Assembly (NCBI GenBank): GCA_027214125.1
Contig: JAPWHF010000006.1
Span: 62,001 to 126,000 of the forward strand
Direction of reading: 5' to 3'
DNA length: 64,000 nucleotides
Source of the DNA: Zoogloeaceae bacterium G21618-S1
GTDB lineage: Bacteria; Pseudomonadota; Gammaproteobacteria; Burkholderiales; Rhodocyclaceae
Below are positions 37,888-49,568 of the stretch, in pieces. The position numbers and the translations under genes were made by a program. How positions within the stretch are numbered: position 1 is the first letter of the stretch; each line of letters starts with the position of its first letter. The notes under the pieces are model-generated. The model was given only the letters and a program-made list of their open reading frames with translations. It did not search any database and had not been told where the DNA came from.

Positions 37888-39281
37888 AGCACAAAGTCAA
37901 ACGCGTCCATTTCGTCGGCATCGGCGGCGCCGGCATGAGCGGCATCGCCGAGGTGTTGCTCAACCAGGGCTTTTCCGTGAGCGGCTCGGATCTGGGCGAG
38001 AGTGCCGCGACGCGCCGCCTGACGGCCATGGGCGCCCGGGTCATGCGTGGCCATGATGCGGCCCACGTGGCGGATGCCGATGTGGTGGTGGTGTCGACCG
38101 CCGTCAAGCACGACAACCCTGAAGTGCGCGCCGCACGGGTGCGTCAGGTGCCGGTGGTGCCACGCGCCCAGATGCTGGCCGAGTTGATGCGTCTCAAGCA
38201 GGGCGTGGCGATTGCCGGCACCCACGGCAAGACCACGACGACCTCGCTGGCCGCCTCGATTCTTGCCGAAGGCGGGCTCGATCCGACCTTCGTCATCGGT
38301 GGTCGGCTGAACGCCGCCGGCGCGAACGCGCGGCTTGGCAAGGGCGATTTTCTGGTCGCCGAGGCCGATGAATCCGACGCCTCCTTCTTGCTGCTCAATC
38401 CGGTGATCTCGGTGGTGACCAACATCGACGCCGATCACATGGACACCTACGGGCACGATTTTGCACGGCTCAAGCAGGCCTTTATTGACTTCCTGCAGCG
38501 CCTGCCCTTCTATGGCGTGGCGGTGCTGTGCGAAGACGACCCGCATGTGCGCTCGATCATGCCGCTGGTATCCAAGCAGATCGTGCGCTACGGCTTCTCG
38601 CCCAACGCCAATATCCGCGCCGAGAACGTGCGCGCCGAGGCCGGGCGCATGGTCTTTGATGTGCTGCGCATCAATGGCAGCGTGTCGCGCCTGCCGATTA
38701 CGTTGAACATGCCGGGGACGCACAACGTGCTCAATGCGCTGGCCGCGATCGCCGTGGCGACCGAAGTTGGCGTGTCGGACGCGGCGATCATCCAGGCGCT
38801 GGCAGATTTCAAAGGCGTGGGCCGACGTTTCCAGCGCTACGGTGACATCGCCTTGCCCGCCGGCGGCAGCTTCACGCTGGTCGATGACTATGGTCACCAT
38901 CCGGTTGAGATGGCTGCCACCCTCGAGGCGGCGCGCGGCGCCTTCCCGGGCCGGCGTCTGGTGCTGGCCTTCCAGCCGCACCGCTATACCCGTACCCGCG
39001 ATTGCTTCGAAGACTTCGTGAAGGTCTTGTCCACCGTCGATGCGCTTGTGCTCGCCGAGGTGTATTCGGCCGGCGAGGCGCCGCTGGTGGCCGCCGACGG
39101 CCGCGCCCTGGCGCGCGCGCTGCGAGTTGCCGGGCGGATCGAGCCGGTGTTTGTCGAGCAGATCGACGAGATGAGCAAGACTGTGCTCGACGTGGTGCAG
39201 GACGGCGACGTCGTGCTGACCATGGGCGCTGGCACCATCGGCGCGGTGCCCGGCCAGTTGGCCGGTGAGGAAAGCGTATGA
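37884..39281 (+). CDS. murC: UDP-MurNAc:L-alanine ligase
   Basis: A 465-residue ligase adding the first stem-peptide residue. Motifs: [32 protein letters not shown] (ATP loop), [21 protein letters not shown] and [17 protein letters not shown] 37884 overlaps the murG stop; its own stop overlaps the next gene, the MurB-like protein. Confidence 0.97.
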   Translation: MKHKVKRVHFVGIGGAGMSGIAEVLLNQGFSVSGSDLGESAATRRLTAMGARVMRGHDAAHVADADVVVVSTAVKHDNPEVRAARVRQVPVVPRAQMLAELMRLKQGVAIAGTHGKTTTTSLAASILAEGGLDPTFVIGGRLNAAGANARLGKGDFLVAEADESDASFLLLNPVISVVTNIDADHMDTYGHDFARLKQAFIDFLQRLPFYGVAVLCEDDPHVRSIMPLVSKQIVRYGFSPNANIRAENVRAEAGRMVFDVLRINGSVSRLPITLNMPGTHNVLNALAAIAVATEVGVSDAAIIQALADFKGVGRRFQRYGDIALPAGGSFTLVDDYGHHPVEMAATLEAARGAFPGRRLVLAFQPHRYTRTRDCFEDFVKVLSTVDALVLAEVYSAGEAPLVAADGRALARALRVAGRIEPVFVEQIDEMSKTVLDVVQDGDVVLTMGAGTIGAVPGQLAGEESV

Positions 39282-40096
39282 ACGTCCAGGGCACCTGGTT
39301 GCGTGATGCCGGCATGGCCGAGCGCAGCGCCTGGGGCGTAGGCGGCACGGCGCAGTTTGTCTATACCCCGGCCGATGCCGACGATCTGCGTGGCTTTCTC
39401 GCGGCGCTGCGTCTGGACGAGCCGGTGCTGGTGAGCGGCACCGGCTCGCGCGTGGTGGTTCGCCAGGGCGGCTTGCAAGGCGTGGTCATCCGTACCGCCC
39501 AGTTGAGCCGAATCGAATTCACCGACGAGGGTGTGTATGTCGAAGCCGGCGCCCTGTGTGCCCGGGTGGGGCATGCCTGCGCGCAAGGTCATCACGGTGC
39601 GCTGGCGTGGCTGGCGGGTGTGCCGGGCTCCATCGGTGGCGCCTTGCGCACCAATGTCTGCGTGGGCGAACACGGGCTGTGGTCGCAGGTGAGCGCGGTG
39701 CACACCGTCGACCGGCACGGCCATGCGCATGAGCGCGATGTCACTGAGTTTGGTATCGACAGCACTTGGGCTGGTGCGGCGCGCCATTCGGACGAGGTCG
39801 TGCTCGGCGTGTGGCTGATCGGCGGCAGCGAGACGACGCACACGTCGGTGGCCATGGCCGGCGCGCGGACGGTGACGCAACTGTTTGCGCCTGAGAGCGT
39901 GCCCCATGTGCTGGCTGCAGGGCCGACCCTGACGGGCGCGGTGCGTCTCGATGGCGGTACGGCCCAACTTCAACTGGATGAAACGGCCGAAGCGGCAGAC
40001 CTCGAGTCGGCGATTGAACAATTGTGCGCGGCTGCCAGCCTGCAGGCGGGGCGGTCGGTGAATTGCCGGCTTCGTTTCGTCGGGGCGCGGGGTTAA
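39278..40096 (+). CDS. murB: MurB-like protein, probably catalytically inactive
   Basis: Position (murC-here-ddl) and fold point to UDP-N-acetylenolpyruvoylglucosamine reductase. FAD-domain landmarks remain in altered form: WGVGGTAQF for the usual Rx[16 protein letters not shown] for GxGSNLLVxDGG, and [12 protein letters not shown], which is normal. The catalytic half is different. The SYRxS stretch reads FGIDSTW, so its Arg is gone. The GSxFxNP motif with the proton-donor Ser is not found, nor is the SExHxNFI stretch. The C-terminal ExRxVG reads CRLRFVG, replacing the catalytic Glu. The protein is 272 residues, about 30 short of type II MurB. The frame is intact with no frameshift or premature stop, so it looks maintained. 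A pseudoenzyme role is inferred. Confidence 0.75.
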   Translation: MNVQGTWLRDAGMAERSAWGVGGTAQFVYTPADADDLRGFLAALRLDEPVLVSGTGSRVVVRQGGLQGVVIRTAQLSRIEFTDEGVYVEAGALCARVGHACAQGHHGALAWLAGVPGSIGGALRTNVCVGEHGLWSQVSAVHTVDRHGHAHERDVTEFGIDSTWAGAARHSDEVVLGVWLIGGSETTHTSVAMAGARTVTQLFAPESVPHVLAAGPTLTGAVRLDGGTAQLQLDETAEAADLESAIEQLCAAASLQAGRSVNCRLRFVGARG

Positions 40097-40100
40097 GGCG

Positions 40101-41036
40101 ATGAGTGAAATGACTGAAAGCATGCAAACACAGTTCGGAAAAGTTGCCGTATTGATGGGGGGCGCCTCCGCTGAGCGCGAGGTGTCGCTGATGTCCGGCA
40201 AGGCGGTGCTCGCTGCGCTGCAGAGCGCCGGCGTGGATGCGCACGCCTTCGATCCGTCCGATACCGATCTGCATGTACTCAAGGATGAAGGCTACGATCG
40301 TGCCTTCCTGGCGCTGCACGGCCGGGGCGGTGAAGACGGCACGGTGCAGGGCATGCTCGAGATGCTCGGCATCCCATACACCGGTAGCGGCGTGATGGCC
40401 TCGGCGGTGTCGATGGACAAATGGCGGACCAAGCTGGTGTGGCTGGCTGCGGGCCTTCCGACGCCGCGGTTTCACATCATCGACGAGACCAGCGACTGGG
40501 CCGCCGTGGCCGCCGACCTGGGGCTGCCGATCTTCGTCAAGCCGGTGCATGAAGGCTCGAGCATGGGCGCCACCAAGGTGACCGATGCAAGCCAGTTGGC
40601 CGACGCCTGGGCGCTCGCGGCGCGTTTCGACACCTTGGTGATCGCCGAAGAGTTCATCGAAGGCCAGGAGCTGACCATTCCCTTCCTGGGCGACGAAGTG
40701 CTGCCGGTGGTGCGCATCGTGGCGCCGGGGGGCAACTACGACTATCAGAACAAGTACTTCACCGACGACACCCAGTATTTCTGCCCCAGCGGTTTGCCCG
40801 AGGCGCAAGAGGCCGAGCTGCAGGCGCTGATGCTGCGCGCCGCCCGCGTGCTGGCCTGCCGGGGCTGGGGGCGGGGTGACTTGATTCTGACCGCCGACGG
40901 CAAGCCTTACCTGCTCGAAATGAACACCACGCCGGGCATGACCGGCCACTCGCTGGTGCCGATGTCGGCCCGCGTGGCTGGTTATGACTTCACCGCCCTG
41001 TGCCTGTCGATTCTGGAGAAAGCGCGCCTTGGCTGA
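40101..41036 (+). CDS. ddlB: D-alanine:D-alanine ligase
   Basis: A 311-residue ATP-grasp enzyme making the D-Ala-D-Ala dipeptide used by MurF. Motifs: [59 protein letters not shown] and [23 protein letters not shown] are each in their expected places; the last spans the metal-binding Asn-Thr. It starts 4 bp after the MurB-like gene and overlaps ftsQ by 8 bp. Confidence 0.97.
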   Translation: MSEMTESMQTQFGKVAVLMGGASAEREVSLMSGKAVLAALQSAGVDAHAFDPSDTDLHVLKDEGYDRAFLALHGRGGEDGTVQGMLEMLGIPYTGSGVMASAVSMDKWRTKLVWLAAGLPTPRFHIIDETSDWAAVAADLGLPIFVKPVHEGSSMGATKVTDASQLADAWALAARFDTLVIAEEFIEGQELTIPFLGDEVLPVVRIVAPGGNYDYQNKYFTDDTQYFCPSGLPEAQEAELQALMLRAARVLACRGWGRGDLILTADGKPYLLEMNTTPGMTGHSLVPMSARVAGYDFTALCLSILEKARLG

Positions 41037-41856
41037 GATCCGTCCGCGTCCTGCTAACCGCAAGCTTGCCAATCGTGCCGCCGGTGGCGGGCGGGTGCGT
41101 GTGGGCGTGTGGCATCGACCGGCGCTGCTGAACCTGGTGTCGGATGCCTTGATGCTGATCGCTACGGCGATGATTGGTTACGCAGCGGTGACCTGGCTGG
41201 CCGCGCGGCCAGCCTTCCAGTTGCGCGAAGTGACCGTGCTGACGCCGCCGGCGCAGGTGTCGGCAGAGCAGCTGCAGTACGCCGCCCGCTCGGCCGTCAA
41301 GGGCAATTTCTTCACCGTCGATCTGGTGTCGGTGCGCGAAGCTTTCGAGAAGCTGCCGTGGGTGCGCCGTGCCCAGGTACGTCGCCACTGGCCCGACATG
41401 CTCGAAGTGCGACTCGAAGAGCACCAGGCCGTGGCGTACTGGACGGTCAACGACAGCGGCGAAACGCGGCTGGTCAATCGTCAGGGCGAGATTTTTGTGG
41501 CCGCCAGCAACGCCCACATGCCGGCCTTCATCGGGCCGGAGGGCTATGCCGGCTACGTGCTGGCCAGCCATGCGCGCTTCTCCAAACTGCTCGCGCCGCT
41601 GGGCCGGGAGTTGGTCGAGCTGGGCTTGTCCGCGCGAGAGGCGTGGCAGTTGACGCTGGACGATGGCCTGGTGATCCGCCTCGGCCGCGATCGTGAAAAA
41701 GCGCATGTCGAAGAGCGGATGGCGCGCTTCGTCGAGGCTTACCCCAAGGCATTGGCCAAGTCACCGATGACGATCGCGGTGGCGGATTTGCGGTATCCGA
41801 ATGGTTTCGCCCTCTTGCCGGCGGGCGACAAGAAGTCAGTGGAAAGCAAAAAATGA
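41029..41856 (+). CDS. ftsQ: cell division protein FtsQ
   Basis: 275 residues from the TTG at 41029. A basic cytoplasmic start is followed by one transmembrane helix (about residues 38-58), then a POTRA domain (FQLREVTVL to [19 protein letters not shown]) and the FtsQ beta domain ([25 protein letters not shown]). FtsQ recruits FtsB-FtsL to the divisome. TTG fits because no ATG or GTG with a ribosome site lies in the right place; GGAG is 11 bp upstream. It overlaps ddl and ftsA. Confidence 0.93.
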   Translation: MAEIRPRPANRKLANRAAGGGRVRVGVWHRPALLNLVSDALMLIATAMIGYAAVTWLAARPAFQLREVTVLTPPAQVSAEQLQYAARSAVKGNFFTVDLVSVREAFEKLPWVRRAQVRRHWPDMLEVRLEEHQAVAYWTVNDSGETRLVNRQGEIFVAASNAHMPAFIGPEGYAGYVLASHARFSKLLAPLGRELVELGLSAREAWQLTLDDGLVIRLGRDREKAHVEERMARFVEAYPKALAKSPMTIAVADLRYPNGFALLPAGDKKSVESKK

Positions 41857-43082
41857 GCAAGGAATACAAAGACCTCGTCGTCGGCCTCGACATCGGGACA
41901 TCCAAGACCACCTGCATGGTGGCCGAGGTGCGCCCGGATGGACAGTTCAACGTAATCGGCCTCGGCACGCAGCCCTCCAATGGCCTGCGCCGCGGGGTGG
42001 TGGTCAATATCGAGGCGACCGTCGATGCGATCTCGCGGGTGATCCAGGAGGTCGAACTGATGGCCGATTGCAAGATCGGCGACCTCTACACCGGTATTGC
42101 GGGTAGTCACATCAAGAGCTTCAACTCGAATGGCATGGTGGCAATCAAGGACAAGGAAGTGTCCACGATGGATGTCGAGCGGGTGATCGAAGTGGCGCGC
42201 GCCATGCCGATTCCGGCCGACCAGCAGATCCTGCACATTCTCACCCAGGAATTCATCATCGACGGCCAGGACGGCGTGCGAGAGCCGATCGGCATGAGCG
42301 GCGTGAAGCTGGAAGTGAAGGTGCACATCGTCACCGGCGCGGTGTCTGCTGCGCAAAACGTGGTCAAGTGTGTGCGGCGCTGCGGGCTGGAGGTGATGGA
42401 CCTGATCCTGCAGCCGCTGGCCTCCAGCTACGCCACGCTGTCCGAAGACGAGAAGGGGCTGGGCGTGTGCCTGGTCGATATCGGCGGCGGTACGACCGAT
42501 CTGGCGGTGTTCACGCAGGGGGCGATTCGCCACACGGCGGTGATTCCGGTGGCAGGTGACCAGATCACCAACGACATCGCCATGGCCTTGCGCACGCCGA
42601 CGGCCGAAGCCGAAGAAATCAAGATCCGCCACGGCGTGGCGATGAGCTCGCTGGCCGACCCGAGCGAGATGATCGAAGTGCCCGGTGTCGGTGATCGCTC
42701 TGCCCGCAAGCTCTCCCGTCAGGCGCTGGCCGACGTGATCGAGCCGCGGGTGTCGGAGCTGTTCGAACTGGTGCAGTCGGAGCTGCGTCGCAGCGGCTAC
42801 GAAGAGCTGTTGTCGTCCGGCATCGTGCTCACCGGCGGCGCGTCGGTGATGGACGGCATGATCGAGCTGGGCGAAGAAATTTTCCACATGCCGGTACGCA
42901 TCGGCGCGCCGCAATACAAGGGCGGTCTGGCCGATGTGGTCTGTCAGCCGCGCTATGCCACGGCGATGGGATTGATGGTCGAGGCCATGGCGCAGCGTCG
43001 CCGCGGGATTCAGGCGCGCGAGACGCGCAACCTGCGTCAGGTGTTCGACCGGATGAAGGGTTGGTTTGAACGGAATTTCTAG
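41853..43082 (+). CDS. ftsA: cell division protein FtsA
   Basis: A 409-residue actin-like ATPase that tethers FtsZ to the membrane. Motifs: VVGLDIGTSKTTCMVAEV (phosphate 1), VEMA-type SHC insertion region, CLVDIGGGTTDLAVF (phosphate 2), GDQITNDIAMAL and VLTGGASVMDGM (adenosine). The C-terminal amphipathic helix MKGWFERNF is the membrane-targeting sequence. Overlap of 4 bp with ftsQ; ftsZ starts 148 bp later, after a hairpin and an inverted repeat. Confidence 0.97.
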   Translation: MSKEYKDLVVGLDIGTSKTTCMVAEVRPDGQFNVIGLGTQPSNGLRRGVVVNIEATVDAISRVIQEVELMADCKIGDLYTGIAGSHIKSFNSNGMVAIKDKEVSTMDVERVIEVARAMPIPADQQILHILTQEFIIDGQDGVREPIGMSGVKLEVKVHIVTGAVSAAQNVVKCVRRCGLEVMDLILQPLASSYATLSEDEKGLGVCLVDIGGGTTDLAVFTQGAIRHTAVIPVAGDQITNDIAMALRTPTAEAEEIKIRHGVAMSSLADPSEMIEVPGVGDRSARKLSRQALADVIEPRVSELFELVQSELRRSGYEELLSSGIVLTGGASVMDGMIELGEEIFHMPVRIGAPQYKGGLADVVCQPRYATAMGLMVEAMAQRRRGIQARETRNLRQVFDRMKGWFERNF

Positions 43083-43084
43083 GG

Positions 43085-43105
43085 CTCGCCCTCGGGCGGG
43101 GTTTT
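43085..43105 (+). terminator. short intrinsic terminator-like hairpin after ftsA
   Basis: CTCGCC and GGCGGG (one G-T pair) flank a CTCG tetraloop, followed by GTTTT. It begins 3 bp after the ftsA stop. It could lower read-through from the dcw operon into ftsZ, which would then need its own promoter. Confidence 0.55.
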
Positions 43106-43120
43106 GTATGAATTTGTAGT

Positions 43121-43190
43121 TCGTCTGTCGCTGTCCGGTATTTAGTTATAGAATGCCAAACTAATACTAGATACCGGATAGCGCAGACGA
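43121..43190. repeat. long inverted repeat upstream of ftsZ
   Basis: The arm at 43121-43141 (TCGTCTG, then CGCT, then TCCGGTAT) is matched by the arm at 43171-43190 (ATACCGG, then ATAGCG, then CAGACGA). All 20 bases of the second arm pair, with one G-T pair and one unpaired T at 43128. The 29-base loop is AT-rich, contains TAGAAT (43149-43154), and has an inner TTAGT/ACTAA match. It lies between the terminator and ftsZ and could be an operator, a 5' leader structure or a small mobile remnant. Confidence 0.8.
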
Positions 43191-43230
43191 GAAAGTGGCG
43201 TTAAAGCCGTTTTTCAAGGAGGCGAGGCAC

Positions 43231-44364
43231 ATGTTTGAAATCGTTGAAAAGGAACCGATCGGCACCATCATCAAGGTGGTCGGTATCGGGGGCGCCGGCG
43301 GCAATGCCGTCGATCATATGATCCGCGAGAGCGTGCATGGCGTTGAGTTCATCACCGCCAACACCGACGCGCAGGCACTCAAGCGCAATCTGTCGTCCCA
43401 GAAGGTGCAATTGGGGACGTCCGGGCTGGGCGCCGGCGCCAAGCCGGAAGCCGGCCGTTGCTCCGCGCAGGAAGCGCGTGAGCAGATCGCCGAGGCGATC
43501 AAGGGCGCGCACATGGTGTTCATTACCGCCGGCATGGGCGGTGGCACCGGCACCGGTGCTGCGCCGGTGGTGGCTGAAGTGGCCAAGGAAATGGGCATCC
43601 TCACCGTGGGTGTGGTGACCAAACCCTTCGATTTCGAAAACCGCGACCGCGTTGCCGACAGCGGCATCGAAGAGCTTTCCAGCCATGTCGATTCGCTGAT
43701 CGTGGTGCTCAACGACAAACTGATGGAAGTGCTGGGCGATGACGCCAGCCTCGAAGACGGCTTCCGCGCGGCGGACAACGTCCTGCGCAACGCCGTCGGC
43801 GGGATTGCCGAAATCATCAATATTCCCGGTCTGGTGAACGTCGACTTTCAGGACGTGCGCACGGTGATGGCCGAAATGGGCCGCGCCATGATGGGCTCGG
43901 CCGAAGCCGCCGGTATCGACCGCGCGCGCATCGCCGCCGAGCAGGCCGCGGCCAGCCCGCTGCTCGAAGGTGTCGAGCTGTCTGGCGCCCGTGGTGTGTT
44001 GATCAACCTCACCGCCAGCCGCTCGCTGAAGATGTCGGAAGTGAAGGAAGCCGTGAATACCGTGCGCGCCTTCGCCGCCAAGGACGCTTTCGTGATTTAC
44101 GGCACCGTCTTCGACGAGGCCATGGAAGACCGCATTCGCGTCACCGTGGTCGCCACCGGTCTGGGTAACCCGGCGGTGTCGGCCAGCAAGCCGGTGATGC
44201 AAGTGGTGCAGGGCACGGGCACGTATGGCCCGTCCAGCGGCGCGGCTGACAGCGATGTACCCGCCGTGATTCGCAGCGGTCGTCGCACGACGGTCGAGGC
44301 GATGAGCGCCAGCGGTGTGGGTACCTACGACATCCCGGCCTTCCTGCGCAAGCAGGCAGACTGA
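43231..44364 (+). CDS. ftsZ: cell division protein FtsZ
   Basis: A 377-residue tubulin-like GTPase that forms the division ring. Motifs: [26 protein letters not shown], the tubulin signature [14 protein letters not shown], and [11 protein letters not shown]. The C-terminal peptide [12 protein letters not shown] binds FtsA and ZipA. ATG 43231 is chosen because AAGGAGG lies 7 bp upstream; an upstream GTG at 43195 would add 12 residues. It is separated from ftsA by a terminator-like hairpin and a long inverted repeat. Confidence 0.98.
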   Translation: MFEIVEKEPIGTIIKVVGIGGAGGNAVDHMIRESVHGVEFITANTDAQALKRNLSSQKVQLGTSGLGAGAKPEAGRCSAQEAREQIAEAIKGAHMVFITAGMGGGTGTGAAPVVAEVAKEMGILTVGVVTKPFDFENRDRVADSGIEELSSHVDSLIVVLNDKLMEVLGDDASLEDGFRAADNVLRNAVGGIAEIINIPGLVNVDFQDVRTVMAEMGRAMMGSAEAAGIDRARIAAEQAAASPLLEGVELSGARGVLINLTASRSLKMSEVKEAVNTVRAFAAKDAFVIYGTVFDEAMEDRIRVTVVATGLGNPAVSASKPVMQVVQGTGTYGPSSGAADSDVPAVIRSGRRTTVEAMSASGVGTYDIPAFLRKQAD

Positions 44365-44385
44365 TCGGACTTCGTTTCGCCCCGG

Positions 44386-44435
44386 CGGGCGCCTTGCGCA
44401 TGGACGATGCCTCCCGTCCGCGCGCAAGGCGCCCG
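44386..44435. other. long composite hairpin between ftsZ and lpxC
   Basis: GGGCGCCTTGCGC (44387-44399) is perfectly matched by GCGCAAGGCGCCC (44422-44434), with one more C-G pair outside. Inside the loop GGACG and CGTCC form a second 5-bp stem. No T-run follows, so it is not a standard terminator; an mRNA-processing or stabilising role is possible. Confidence 0.75.
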
Positions 44436-44533
44436 TCGCCATTGAAAAGGCCGTTGTGCGCCGCATGCTAGACTTCAGCTTGTTTCGCCCGAGCCATTTC
44501 TTCGGGCGCCCAGACTCTGAACGGCGACGGACC

Positions 44534-45451
44534 ATGATCAAGCAACGCACGCTTAAATCGACGATTTCGGCCACCGGCGTCGGCCTGCACGGCGGCCGCA
44601 AGGTGACCATGGTGCTGCGTCCGGCCGCGCCCGATACCGGCGTGGTGTTTCACCGCGTCGATCTCGATCCGCCGGTCGATCTGCCGGCAAATCCATACTC
44701 CGTCGTCGATACCCGTTTGTGCTCCGGCCTGCAGCAAGGCGAGGCCAAGGTGGGTACGGTTGAACACCTGATGTCGGCGCTGGCTGGCCTGGGTGTGGAC
44801 AACGTGCATGTGGACGTGGACGCCGCCGAGCTGCCGATTCTCGATGGCAGCGCCGGCCCCTTCGTGTTCCTGATCCAGTCCGCCGGGCTTGAAGAGCAGG
44901 CTGCGCCCAAGCGCTTTTTGCGCGTCAAGAAGGCGGTCGAATACCGCGAAGACGACAAATGGGTGCGTCTGGCGCCCTACGACGGCTTCAAGCTCGATTT
45001 CTCCATCGTCTTCAACCATCCGGCCATCAACCGCACCAAAACCGACGCCACCGTCGATTTTGCCGACCTGTCCTATGTGCAGGATGTATCCCGCGCGCGC
45101 ACCTTCGGTTTCGTGCAGGACGTCGAGTTCATGCGTTCCAACGGCCTCGCGCTGGGCGGCAGCCTCGACAACGCGATCGTGATGGACGAGTACCGCATCC
45201 TCAATTCCGACGGTCTGCGTTACAAGGACGAGTTCGTCAAACACAAGGTGCTCGACGCCATCGGCGATCTCTACCTGGCCGGAAAGCCCTTGCTGGCCGC
45301 CTATTCGGCCCACAAATCCGGCCACGCGCTGAACAATCAGGTGCTGCGGGTGTTGCTGGAAGACGAAAGCGCCTGGGAGATCGTCACCTTCGAGGATCAC
45401 ACCCAGGCCGCCCCCGGCGTTGCCGGCATGTTTGAACCGGTGATGGGTTAA
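44534..45451 (+). CDS. lpxC: UDP-3-O-acyl-N-acetylglucosamine deacetylase
   Basis: A 305-residue zinc enzyme, the same length as E. coli LpxC, performing the committed step of lipid A synthesis. Zinc and catalytic motifs: [10 protein letters not shown] (His), [26 protein letters not shown] (His and Asp) and KSGHALNN (His). Its usual place is right after ftsZ. ATG 44534 gives MIKQRTLK, the standard start. Confidence 0.98.
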   Translation: MIKQRTLKSTISATGVGLHGGRKVTMVLRPAAPDTGVVFHRVDLDPPVDLPANPYSVVDTRLCSGLQQGEAKVGTVEHLMSALAGLGVDNVHVDVDAAELPILDGSAGPFVFLIQSAGLEEQAAPKRFLRVKKAVEYREDDKWVRLAPYDGFKLDFSIVFNHPAINRTKTDATVDFADLSYVQDVSRARTFGFVQDVEFMRSNGLALGGSLDNAIVMDEYRILNSDGLRYKDEFVKHKVLDAIGDLYLAGKPLLAAYSAHKSGHALNNQVLRVLLEDESAWEIVTFEDHTQAAPGVAGMFEPVMG

Positions 45452-45457
45452 GCGGCG

Positions 45458-45646
45458 ATGTTTGTTCTCAGATTGGCGGGCGTGCTGGCGCTGTTGATGG
45501 TCGGCGGATCGCTGATCCTCTACCTGCTGTCAGGCAACCCCCGCTATCGCCACTGGGCCTGGGTGTTCACCCGTGTCGGGCTGGTGACGCTGCTGGTGTT
45601 TATGGCGTTGTTGCTGATCGAGCGCTTGCTGGCGCCGATTTTTTAG
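45458..45646 (+). CDS. small two-helix membrane protein
   Basis: A 62-residue hydrophobic protein with two predicted transmembrane helices (about 4-24 and 38-58) joined by a short loop GNPRYRHWAW. It starts 6 bp after lpxC, so it is probably translated from the same mRNA. I do not recognise a named family; similar short proteins beside lpxC may occur in relatives. Function unknown. Confidence 0.7.
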   Translation: MFVLRLAGVLALLMVGGSLILYLLSGNPRYRHWAWVFTRVGLVTLLVFMALLLIERLLAPIF

Positions 45647-45697
45647 CTGTGAGCGTCGCAGCCGCGGTGGCCTTGTGCAAGGTCGTCCGCCGAAGCC

Positions 45698-46189
45698 TCA
45701 GTGACCATCTCTCAAGTTGTAGAGCATTCCACCCGGCGGCGCGTAGGGATCATTCTCTCCCGACTTCAAAGCGATTCTGACGCTTTGCCCGCCAATGACT
45801 ATGCGGGGGTTGGTCAACGCCTTGGATTGGGTCGTCAAAAAACGCACAGACAGTAATGTTGGGGACTCCCAAAACAGTGTCACGCCGTACGCATTCTCGT
45901 TGCGCATGGCTCCGTATAGCACCGCCGCGGGTTCGCCGCTGCGTTCCGCGCCCAGGGGTACCAGATAGACTTCGTAGCCGAACGAGGTCGTTGCGCCACC
46001 ATTCGTTTCAATCAGCACCGCGTCGACTTTTCCGTCTGGCGCACTAAGACGAGTCACTTCGTCCTTGCTCGGTCCGACGATGAGGCCAAAGACCAAGGAG
46101 AGTGCAGCCGCAGGAATAGCAACGACTGCTGCCAACGCGGCCATGCCTACGGCGACCACTTTGAGCAGGTGGGCAAGAAATGGGTGCAT
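45698..46189 (-). CDS. uncharacterised membrane-anchored protein downstream of dciA
   Basis: 163 residues from the ATG at 46189. An N-terminal transmembrane helix (about residues 9-38, rich in Ala and Val) is followed by an extracytoplasmic domain with SAPDGKVDAVLIETNGGATTS at 49-69 (cut into its parts: SAPDGKVDAVLIE, NGGATTSFGYEVYLVP). A similar DGK...GGATTS pattern is found in small uncharacterised secreted proteins, but I cannot assign a function. It starts 7 bp beyond the dciA stop, so it is likely the second gene of that unit. Confidence 0.7.
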   Translation of the reverse strand: MHPFLAHLLKVVAVGMAALAAVVAIPAAALSLVFGLIVGPSKDEVTRLSAPDGKVDAVLIETNGGATTSFGYEVYLVPLGAERSGEPAAVLYGAMRNENAYGVTLFWESPTLLSVRFLTTQSKALTNPRIVIGGQSVRIALKSGENDPYAPPGGMLYNLRDGH

Positions 46190-46196
46190 CAGACCT

Positions 46197-46643
46197 TCAA
46201 TCGGATTTGGATGCCCCCCGGCTGCGCCGCACGAAGCGCTCAAGCGCTGCGCGCAGCGGGTCGTCGGCGGGCAGGTCGCTGGCGAGCGAGCGCAAGGCGT
46301 CCTGCGTCTGACCGCTGACCGTCCGTTGCTCGGGCGGCTTTGGCGGGGGCGCGGGGTTGACCGGTCGGGTGGCAATCTTGATGCTGCGGACCATCACGCC
46401 CTGCATTGCCAGCGTGTTGAGCAGGCGCGGCGTGGCCTGGCGCAGCTTGGCGGCGACGGCGCCGGTGGCGGCGTGAATCAGCAATACATCTTCCTTGAGG
46501 TTGGCCACATGACAGCTGTCGGCCAGATAGGGCGGCAGCTCGGCCAGCACGATCTGCTGAAGCCGGCCCAGGCGGCTGGCGTGGGCGCGCAGGCGGTCGA
46601 GGGCGGAGCCTTCTCCTGCAAAGCGATCGAGCCGTTGCGTCAT
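46197..46643 (-). CDS. dciA: DciA-type (DUF721) replicative helicase loader
   Basis: A 148-residue DUF721/DciA protein. DciA loads the replicative helicase DnaB in bacteria that lack DnaC. The N-terminal domain matches (LDRLRAHASRLGRLQQIVLAELP and the strand DVLLIHAATGAVAAKLRQ, each seen in their usual order). The C-terminal part is Pro-rich (NPAPPPKPPEQ), then helical. It lies divergent from secA, a common arrangement in betaproteobacteria. Confidence 0.85.
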   Translation of the reverse strand: MTQRLDRFAGEGSALDRLRAHASRLGRLQQIVLAELPPYLADSCHVANLKEDVLLIHAATGAVAAKLRQATPRLLNTLAMQGVMVRSIKIATRPVNPAPPPKPPEQRTVSGQTQDALRSLASDLPADDPLRAALERFVRRSRGASKSD

Positions 46644-46754
46644 GGGTTGAATTGATGCATCTCAAGGCTTGGTGATGACGGGGTGCACGGGACGGAGTCA
46701 GTTCTGCTGACCGTGCTAGTATTCGCATTTTGCCCCATCTCCCACGCCCCTGAC

Positions 46755-49475
<2,721 letters not shown>

Positions 49476-49493
49476 TCGTTCAAGCTGCACGCA

Positions 49494-49515
49494 ACGGCGC
49501 CTGAGGGCGCCGTTG
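49494..49515 (+). terminator. hairpin terminator after secA
   Basis: A perfect 9-bp stem AACGGCGCC/GGCGCCGTT with loop TGAG, 18 bp after the secA stop. The following bases (GTCATATTT) are only modestly T-rich. Confidence 0.7.
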
Positions 49516-49568
49516 TCATATTTGGCGCCAGGCTCAAGCTGGCGGGCTTGCCGGCCGTTACATTCGGC

